A DNA stretch of 22,696 nucleotides from JAVBPE01 sp031549865. Its GTDB lineage: Bacteria; Bacillota_I; Bacilli_A; Acholeplasmatales; Anaeroplasmataceae. Position 1 is the first letter of the stretch. Each line of letters begins with the position of its first letter. The notes under the pieces are model-generated. The model searched no databases and was not told where the DNA came from. It saw only the letters and a list, made by a program, of their open reading frames with translations. Location: assembly GCA_031549865.1 (NCBI GenBank), contig JAVBPE010000032.1:1-22696 (forward strand), read 5' to 3'. A program made the translations under genes and the position numbers. Shown here piece by piece: positions 14,659-20,869 of this stretch.

Positions 14659-14726
14659 GGCTACCATTTTTATCAGGCCCTATAGCTTTGCGTCATTATC
14701 TTTCGATAATTTTGCCTTTAACTTTT
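14657..14726 (-). promoter_or_regulatory. c-di-GMP-I (GEMM) riboswitch aptamer
   Basis: The minus strand shows the hallmarks of the GEMM-I fold in order. AAAGGCAAAA is at about 14719-14710. A 6-bp hairpin ATTATC/GATAAT is capped by a GAAA tetraloop (14695-14710). The near-invariant GACGCAAAGC follows at 14694-14685, then GGGCCT around 14675-14680 (tetraloop receptor side), and ATGGTAGCCAG at 14667-14657. It lies between a consensus promoter and a terminator, upstream of five secreted-protein genes. c-di-GMP-I riboswitches commonly control motility and adhesion genes. A convincing closing P1 helix was not found by eye, and I cannot tell whether the ligand switches the operon on or off, or exclude a related cyclic-dinucleotide preference. 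Confidence 0.88.
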
Positions 14727-14743
14727 ATGCTTAATGCTCCCTA

Positions 14744-14772
14744 ATTATATCCCAAACAATCAAAATTGTCAA
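14744..14772 (-). promoter_or_regulatory. promoter of the riboswitch-controlled operon
   Basis: TTGACA (14767-14772), 17 bp and TATAAT (14744-14749) on the minus strand, an exact consensus promoter. Transcription should start near 14737, just ahead of the riboswitch. A strong constitutive promoter fits control at the RNA level. Confidence 0.9.
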
Positions 14773-14905
14773 TCTTTTTGTTACAAGATTGTAAAAAACA
14801 ATGTTTTTTTGTCGTTCTTTTATATGAATTTAAATTGTTAATATACTATATTCATATTATATCATTAAATATGCATATTTCAAATAGAATTTTACTTAAA
14901 AATAA

Positions 14906-14932
14906 AGATCTTATGATTTTCTCATAAGACCT
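14906..14932 (-). terminator. terminator of the GGDEF-EAL operon
   Basis: AGGTCTTATGA and TCATAAGATCT form an 11-bp stem with one G-U pair and a 5-nt loop, followed by a T-rich tract on the minus strand. It starts 9 bp past the stop codon at 14941. Confidence 0.85.
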
Positions 14933-14940
14933 TTTGAAAT

Positions 14941-16617
14941 TTATTCATCATCACCGAATCCAAAGTTTGCAACAACTTCTTCATCTTGAAAATTAACATC
15001 TTCATTTGTAGGTTGACTACTTGTGTTTGCTTGCACACTTTCAAATGATGGTGCAGGCATATCTTCAAAATTAAACCCAGCATTTGATTGGAAATCTGTA
15101 TTTGGTGTTGCAGGAGTACTATTATAATCTGGCGCCATAGATGCACTATTAAAACTTGGTGCTTCTGGTAAATCAGAAAGATTTTCCATTTGATTTTGAG
15201 CTTTTCTCCATTTACGGCCTTCAATAAACTCATCAAATTGATCTTCATCTAAAGGCTTAGAGTAATAATACCCTTGGGCAATATGAACATTATGTTTTCT
15301 AATGTATTTAACCATTTCATCATTTTCGACACCTTCACAAATAACTTCATGATTTGTACGTTTAGCAAAGTCTACCAACATCGCAACAAATTTTTCTTTC
15401 ATAAAATTATGATCCATGTCTTTTAAGAAACTTCTATCTAATTTAATAATATCAATTGGAGCACGTTCAATTCCAGCCATAGTTGAATAGTCTAAGTCAA
15501 ATCCGTCGACAGCCACTAAGAATCCATAGTCTTTTAATTTAATTAAATTAGTTTTAACTTGCCCTAATTTATCATAAACAGCAAATTCTGCAATTTCTAG
15601 CATTAAGTTAGAAGGATCAACGTTATATTTTTTTACAATACGAATAAATTCTGTAGTTAATGTTGAGTCCAGTAATTGCTTTGTAGATAAGTTTAACGAA
15701 AATTTCAATTTCATTGCTGGGAACCTATCTTGAGTATATAAGAATTGCTTGATCAATGTTTCTAACCCCCATTGACCTACCCATCTTATATCTCCCGATT
15801 GTTCTAATACTGATAAGAATTTATTTGGTGGCAATACCCCTTGAACCGGGTGATTCCAACGCATCAAGGCTTCAGCTCCAAATAAAGTATTTGCTTCTAA
15901 ATCGACGATTGGCTGATAATAAAGTACGAATTCTTTATTTCTAATTGCATTTTTAACTTCTTTGAAGAATTCCATGTTTTTGCCTTCTTCTGCTTGAAGT
16001 TCAGTATAGAAGTAAGTAAATTTATTTCCACCATCACGCTTAGAAACATACGTTGATAATTCTAAGTTATTATATAATTCATTAAAATTTAGTCCACAAG
16101 AAGGGAATGATACTACTCCAAGTGATGCCGTAATATTAATGTCTTCTCCAACCATTACACGGTAAGGTGCAGATATAATATCAACAAGTTTTTGGGCGTG
16201 TTCCTCAAGTAACGCTCTATCGTTATCATCTTTAATAAATATCATAAATTCGTCGTTTTGATATCTTGACAATTGGGCCTTAAAAGGCATTACTTTTAAA
16301 ATTCTTAAGGCAATTTCTTTAAGTAAGTTATCGCAGGTTTCACGTCCAAATAACTCATTTAATCCACCGAAATCATCGATATCGATATAAATTAAAGCAC
16401 ATGCTCCATAAGCACCAACCTTATCAATATATCTTTCAACGCTTTGACGCATATTATTGCGTGAAATTGTTTCATCAAGTAATGTTTCTGATTCTTCTTT
16501 ATATTTTCTTTGATTTACACGAATTCTCCATAAAAGTACAAAACATATCAATATGCTTAACACCATTACTAAAATCGCAAAAAATACTGTTACATTATCA
16601 TTTGCAAATAAAATCAC
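14941..16617 (-). CDS. membrane GGDEF-EAL protein with degenerate sites
   Basis: A 558-residue protein. One membrane helix (about 9-31) is followed by a short linker, a GGDEF domain (about 65-205), an EAL domain (about 215-465) and an acidic Asn/Ser/Pro-rich tail (480-558). The GGDEF motif reads YQNDEF (119-124), so cyclase activity is unlikely. The EAL domain keeps GAEALMRW, the Asn of SLNLS, Glu in EIAEF, KLDRSF, CEGVE and AQGYYYSKPL. The loop normally DDFGTGYSS reads DGFDLDYST (371-379), losing one of the metal-binding Asp residues. It may bind c-di-GMP without cutting it. GTG start with GGGAGG 7 nt away; it follows the longer GGDEF-EAL gene by 18 bp in one operon. A sensor or receptor role beside the c-di-GMP riboswitch operon is inference. 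Confidence 0.85.
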   Translation of the reverse strand: MILFANDNVTVFFAILVMVLSILICFVLLWRIRVNQRKYKEESETLLDETISRNNMRQSVERYIDKVGAYGACALIYIDIDDFGGLNELFGRETCDNLLKEIALRILKVMPFKAQLSRYQNDEFMIFIKDDNDRALLEEHAQKLVDIISAPYRVMVGEDINITASLGVVSFPSCGLNFNELYNNLELSTYVSKRDGGNKFTYFYTELQAEEGKNMEFFKEVKNAIRNKEFVLYYQPIVDLEANTLFGAEALMRWNHPVQGVLPPNKFLSVLEQSGDIRWVGQWGLETLIKQFLYTQDRFPAMKLKFSLNLSTKQLLDSTLTTEFIRIVKKYNVDPSNLMLEIAEFAVYDKLGQVKTNLIKLKDYGFLVAVDGFDLDYSTMAGIERAPIDIIKLDRSFLKDMDHNFMKEKFVAMLVDFAKRTNHEVICEGVENDEMVKYIRKHNVHIAQGYYYSKPLDEDQFDEFIEGRKWRKAQNQMENLSDLPEAPSFNSASMAPDYNSTPATPNTDFQSNAGFNFEDMPAPSFESVQANTSSQPTNEDVNFQDEEVVANFGFGDDE

Positions 16618-16635
16618 AACAAAACCTCCCTCATT

Positions 16636-19122
16636 TTAAACTTTCTTTTTCTTAGTTACTGTTTTAGTAGTTGCAGTTTTTACCGTCTCAACTTTACTAC
16701 TTGGCTTTTTCGTATTATGAAATTCAATTAACTCTATTGCTTCAGTTAAAGGAACAGCTTTTCCAATTAACCAACCTTGAATAATACGACACCCAAATTT
16801 TTTTAAGATATTACTTTGTTCTTGTTTTTCAATACCTTCACAAATAATATTTAATCCTAAATCTAAACCCATTTTACAAATATTTTGAACCATTACATAA
16901 TTAAATTTAGATGTTTCAACACCTTTTGTAAATTCTTTATCTATTTTTATTGTATCACAAGGTAAGTCTTTTAAATACAACATTGATGAATATCCTGTTC
17001 CAAAATCATCTAAATGGATAGAAAATCCTTCTTTTTGCAACATTTGAAGTTTATTAACTACAATATTGAAATTTTCCATTACAAATGTTTCTGTTATTTC
17101 AATTGCAATTGAACCAGGTTGTAATTGATTTTTATGAAATTCTTGAATAAGTTCTGTTACAAACCCAGCTTGTAATATTTGCGCTGGACTGACATTTATA
17201 GAGACATGACAATTATAAGCTTCTAATATTTTAGCAGCCTTAAATGATTCTCTAATAACAAAGTCTCCTATTTCAAGAATGTAACCTCTTTGTTCTGCAA
17301 GTTCTATAAACGCTTGTGGTGATTGATTAATATACATTGGGTTATTCCAACGAATCAATGCTTCAAATGATACTATCTTATTTTCAAATATATCATATTG
17401 TGGTTGATATTTCAAAATAAATTCATCTTTTTTTATCGCATTTTGTAAATCAATTTGCATACGATTTGTTTCAGATAAAACATATTCTAAACTTGAGTCA
17501 TATGAAATAATATCTTTATTATTAGAAGACTTAGCTTTTGTTGCTGCTAATTCTAGTTTTCTTCTTACATCAGCAAATGATAAGGCTGGTGTTTGTTCTA
17601 AGTCAACATCATATAACCCTATTTTAGCATGTAAAAATATTTGATTTCGATTTACTACAATAGGCTGTTTTAATGTTTCCATCAGTTTTTGGCATAATGA
17701 GCCAGCAACGCGTTCTTCTGGGTCTCCTACAACTACAATAAAGTTATCTGCTTCAGCATGATATAATTTCATTTTTGCAAATATTTTAGCAATAGTTTGA
17801 CTAATAGATTGTAAAACTTTATCTCCAACCTCACGACCGAATACTTTATTAATATCTCTAAATCCTACAATGTTAATAAAAGCAAATGTTATTTTGTGAT
17901 CTACTGCAAGTTCTAATATTGAAGGAAAAGCAACCTGAAGGGCAAGTAAGTTTTCCATATTAGTTGTTGTATTCTTTGATGACATTTTAAGTAACATTTG
18001 ATTATTTAAATATTGTTTAGAAACGTCATATCCTATTAAATAATAATCTTTTCGATTTTTAATTGATACGAAATCAAAATATAAAGTTTTTTTATCAGCA
18101 TTTAAAATGGATACAACAAATTCTGTTTCTTTTTTTATACAATCTTTTATGTCTAAATTTTTTTCAGGTTTTAACATTTTAATATCAGTCAATTTTAACT
18201 TTGGACCTAATAAACTTTTTAATGTTTTATTTATTCTCAAGATATTTCCATTTTTATCTAATCTGATAATTAAAGATTTAGCTTTAGAAAAATTTGAATC
18301 ATCAACATTAATAATTTTACTAGCCTTTTTGAAGCCTAATAAAATTACTAAATATAGCATAATATTAACCAAAATAATTCCCAAAGAGTAAACAATTATT
18401 AAATTAATAACTGGTTTAATTCCAAGACTTGATCCATTATTTGATATTCTTTGAGCATAATATATATTTTCAAATGCTAAAGTGCATAAATAATAATCTC
18501 CATAATTTATGGTATACGTTTGACCTTCATTTTTTTGAACTATTTCGTTTTTAATATTATTCGCATCATCTTCTGTAGAATTATTTCTTATTAATGTATA
18601 AAAATTAGTTGTTTTATTTTCTAAATCATTTGAAGCTAATATTTCTCCATCAGCAACATATATATAATAGTTAACATCCGTTTCATAATTTGTGAAGATG
18701 TAATCTATCTTTACACGTCCATATGTATTTGTTATATTGTCGTATAAATAAATTGAATAAACCGCTCCATTAGGACCATAAGTTAAAACATCATTAACTA
18801 TGATTTGATGAAAAATATCGCTTTCTTTTATTATCAATGAAGTTTTCGTAAACAATTCATTTGGATTAGATATTAAATCATTATGTTCTAAAATTTCTAG
18901 CCCTTCAATAGATTCTTTATCCAATAAAAAACTTTGTTCTAATTTTTCTAAATTAGATTCAATATAATTCATTTTAGTTTCTGTTATTATAGTTGTTTGA
19001 TTAATCGCTTGATTGACAAATGCCTTATTAGTAGGAACTATAGCTAATATAGCTAATAATGCTGTTGTAATTAATAAAACAGCTCCAATGATTATGTAAC
19101 TTATAAAATCACGAACACGCAT
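16636..19122 (-). CDS. membrane sensor with PAS-like, degenerate GGDEF and intact EAL domains
   Basis: An 828-residue c-di-GMP phosphodiesterase candidate. A membrane helix at 7-29, an extracellular sensor of about 205 residues, and a second helix (about 240-265) lead to a PAS-like segment (about 278-371). The GGDEF domain (about 405-540) has AEADNF where GGDEF is expected, so it is probably not a cyclase. The EAL domain (about 560-800) is complete at the key sites: FEALIRW, SINVS, EITET, LDDFGTGYSS, KIDKEF, CEGIE and IQGWLIGKA. The C-terminus is Lys/Thr-rich. The start at 19122 follows GGAGGGG; an in-frame ATG 21 bp upstream lacks such a site. It heads the operon and would lower c-di-GMP in response to an external signal, feeding the neighbouring riboswitch. 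No active diguanylate cyclase is encoded in the window. Confidence 0.88.
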   Translation of the reverse strand: MRVRDFISYIIIGAVLLITTALLAILAIVPTNKAFVNQAINQTTIITETKMNYIESNLEKLEQSFLLDKESIEGLEILEHNDLISNPNELFTKTSLIIKESDIFHQIIVNDVLTYGPNGAVYSIYLYDNITNTYGRVKIDYIFTNYETDVNYYIYVADGEILASNDLENKTTNFYTLIRNNSTEDDANNIKNEIVQKNEGQTYTINYGDYYLCTLAFENIYYAQRISNNGSSLGIKPVINLIIVYSLGIILVNIMLYLVILLGFKKASKIINVDDSNFSKAKSLIIRLDKNGNILRINKTLKSLLGPKLKLTDIKMLKPEKNLDIKDCIKKETEFVVSILNADKKTLYFDFVSIKNRKDYYLIGYDVSKQYLNNQMLLKMSSKNTTTNMENLLALQVAFPSILELAVDHKITFAFINIVGFRDINKVFGREVGDKVLQSISQTIAKIFAKMKLYHAEADNFIVVVGDPEERVAGSLCQKLMETLKQPIVVNRNQIFLHAKIGLYDVDLEQTPALSFADVRRKLELAATKAKSSNNKDIISYDSSLEYVLSETNRMQIDLQNAIKKDEFILKYQPQYDIFENKIVSFEALIRWNNPMYINQSPQAFIELAEQRGYILEIGDFVIRESFKAAKILEAYNCHVSINVSPAQILQAGFVTELIQEFHKNQLQPGSIAIEITETFVMENFNIVVNKLQMLQKEGFSIHLDDFGTGYSSMLYLKDLPCDTIKIDKEFTKGVETSKFNYVMVQNICKMGLDLGLNIICEGIEKQEQSNILKKFGCRIIQGWLIGKAVPLTEAIELIEFHNTKKPSSKVETVKTATTKTVTKKKKV

Positions 19123-19153
19123 TTCGTCCCCTCCAGTATGCAATATATTTTTA

Positions 19154-19162
19154 ATTATAACA
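19154..19162 (-). promoter_or_regulatory. extended -10 promoter of the GGDEF-EAL operon
   Basis: TGTTATAAT on the minus strand is an extended -10 with perfect TATAAT. The region 17 bp upstream is T/A-rich (TTTAAA-like) with no clear -35. It gives a leader of about 25 nt, just enough for the GGAGGGG ribosome site. Confidence 0.55.
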
Positions 19163-19330
19163 TAATTTTAATTTTTTAAATATTTTTTTATATATCAAAA
19201 TGCAATAATATAAAATTTATGTTAAAACAACAGTTAGATCATATCTAGATACTAATCCTTTTCTATGCGGAGTTTTAAGTGTAAATTCTACTTTCACTTT
19301 TAAATTTTAATTTCTCCTTACTTTTAATAA

Positions 19331-20203
19331 TTACTTTTGATGCACATGCGTATTTTTAGTAATGATCCATTTATCTTCTGGTAATTTTAATAGTTTTTTA
19401 CTTTTATAAGTAATAGTAGAATGTTTATTACAAACTAAATGTCCTAAATATTCTTGTTTAGTTAACATATTTTGAATTGTCTCTCTACACCAATCATATG
19501 GGTATTTATCATGTAATTCACGATAATATCTACCAGTATCTTGAATTTGTTTAGCACGTGGCTTTAATATTTGTTCTGATTTTAGTTGAGTAGCTACTTG
19601 AAAAGGACTTTTACCATCGGCTATCAAATTAAATATTTTAACTACTACAGGAGCTGTTTCTTCATCAACAATTAAATGATGTTTATTATTTGGGTCTTTC
19701 ATATATCCATATGGAGCATATCCACCTGTAAATTGTCCTGCAAGTGCTTTGATACGATATGAGCTTCTTATCTTTTTTGAAATGTCCTTAGCATACCATT
19801 CGTTCATGATATTTTTAAATAGTGTATATTCTGGTATTCCATTATTAGTATCTATATCATCATTAATAGCTATATATCTAACATTATACTTAGGGAAGAA
19901 ATCTTCTAATAACATTCCTATTTTTAAATAATCTCTACCAAGTCTTGATAAATCTTTAGTAATAACTGTTCCTACTTTACCATTTTCTATATCTTTAACT
20001 AGTCTTTGAAAGTCTGGTCTATCAAAGTTTGTACCACAGTATCCATCATCTACATAATGCACTATATTTGTTAATTTCTTTTTTCGTGAATACTGCTCTA
20101 GCATTAACTTTTGATTTTGGATACTTTCACTTTCGCCAACATTTTCATCTTCCCTTGATAAACGACTTAAAAGCGACGTTTGTTTCTTTTGTGGTAACTT
20201 CAT
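19331..20203 (-). pseudogene. large serine recombinase, C-terminally truncated
   Basis: 290 residues of a large serine recombinase of the Tn4451/TndX-like type, which normally excises and integrates mobile elements. The resolvase domain is present: LLSRLSREDENVGESESIQNQK with the catalytic Ser, GYCGTNFDRPDFQRL, and SRLGRDY. The recombinase domain follows (GGYAPYGYMKD, then a YPYDWCRETIQNMLTKQEYLGHLV stretch beginning near residue 240, broken here as family features). The frame ends at WIITKNTH, where relatives continue for some 200-300 residues with a zinc ribbon and coiled coil needed for synapsis. No remainder is visible downstream to 19123. The ribosome site is weak. It is probably a decayed mobile-element remnant unable to recombine normally. 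Confidence 0.8.
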
Positions 20204-20250
20204 TATCTACCGTATTTAATGTTTGTATAATTTTACTATTATATTTTTAT

Positions 20251-20300
20251 CTTGGGGAGTGGCGGCACAGAGAAAAAGTGGGACATTTACCCCCCCCTGG
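20251..20300 (-). other. GC-rich scar upstream of the recombinase
   Basis: About 50 bp of G+C-rich sequence (TGCCGCCACTCCCC on the minus strand and a C run at 20290-20297) stands out in AT-rich surroundings. It directly precedes the recombinase and separates it from the Rhs region. It is best read as imported DNA from the edge of the same decayed mobile element; no gene was recognised in it. Confidence 0.4.
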
Positions 20301-20336
20301 GAAATAATTTATTGTTTTGTAATAATAAAAGAAAAA

Positions 20337-20364
20337 GGATTAGAAAATTTTACTTTTCTAATCC
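20337..20364 (-). terminator. terminator of the Rhs operon
   Basis: A perfect 11-bp stem GGATTAGAAAA/TTTTCTAATCC with a 6-nt loop is followed on the minus strand by TTTTTCTTTTATT. It starts 13 bp past the stop codon at 20378. Confidence 0.9.
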
Positions 20365-20377
20365 AAATTTATAAATT

Positions 20378-20854
20378 TTAGTTTTTTATGTCTGTTAATG
20401 CTTTAGATAAATATTCAGTTAATAATGGTATATCATTAATAGCTTTTTTGCATGTATCTTTATATATTTCTTCTCCATATATATCAACCTCAAACATAAC
20501 ATTATCATATTTCTTGTTAGAAAAAAATTCTGTTCTTTTCCCTTCATAACAGTTTTTATTATCAAATAATTTTGGCTTTATAATATAATATCTTCTGGGA
20601 TCTTGATTTTCTTCAAAAGAAAGAGTCCAATCTAAACTTCCACTAAAATTTTCAATAATATTTTTTATTTTTAAATAAATTGATTTATCAACTTCATTCT
20701 TAAATTTGAATTTTAATTTTGGAATTCGTATATAAATATCTTCTCCAATTAAAATACTGTTCATATTATCAATTGGTGCTAATTCACTTATTAATTTAGC
20801 TATTTTTTCGAAATAGTTTATACCAGAGGTATCTATCTTATTCTTCTTAAACAT
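20378..20854 (-). CDS. small hypothetical protein, candidate immunity protein
   Basis: 158 residues, soluble, acidic-to-neutral, with no signal peptide or membrane helix. I do not recognise a family. Predicted mixed helix/strand: an amphipathic N-terminal helix (GINYFEKIAKLISELAP), strands ILIGEDIYIRIPKLKFKF, and a C-terminal helix LLTEYLSKALTDI. The start at 20854 gives 9 nt to AAAGGG; the ATG at 20863 touches that site directly and is less likely. It lies just after the end of the Rhs gene and before a shared terminator. That is the usual slot for the immunity protein that neutralises an Rhs C-terminal toxin, so this role is inferred from position only. Confidence 0.55.
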   Translation of the reverse strand: MFKKNKIDTSGINYFEKIAKLISELAPIDNMNSILIGEDIYIRIPKLKFKFKNEVDKSIYLKIKNIIENFSGSLDWTLSFEENQDPRRYYIIKPKLFDNKNCYEGKRTEFFSNKKYDNVMFEVDIYGEEIYKDTCKKAINDIPLLTEYLSKALTDIKN

Positions 20855-20869
20855 TAAACTCATCCCTTT

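Noticed and set aside
14922..15248. A 108-residue minus-strand open frame overlapping the 3' end of the GGDEF-EAL gene
   Set aside because: It is in another frame of the well-supported EAL gene, has no ribosome site or recognisable domain, and runs through the terminator.
19217..19297. A 26-codon frame (GTG start) downstream of the truncated recombinase
   Set aside because: The peptide has some coding look (KTPHRKGLVSRYDLTVV), but the nearest AAGGAG is about 15 nt away and no family is recognised. It may be a remnant of the mobile element.
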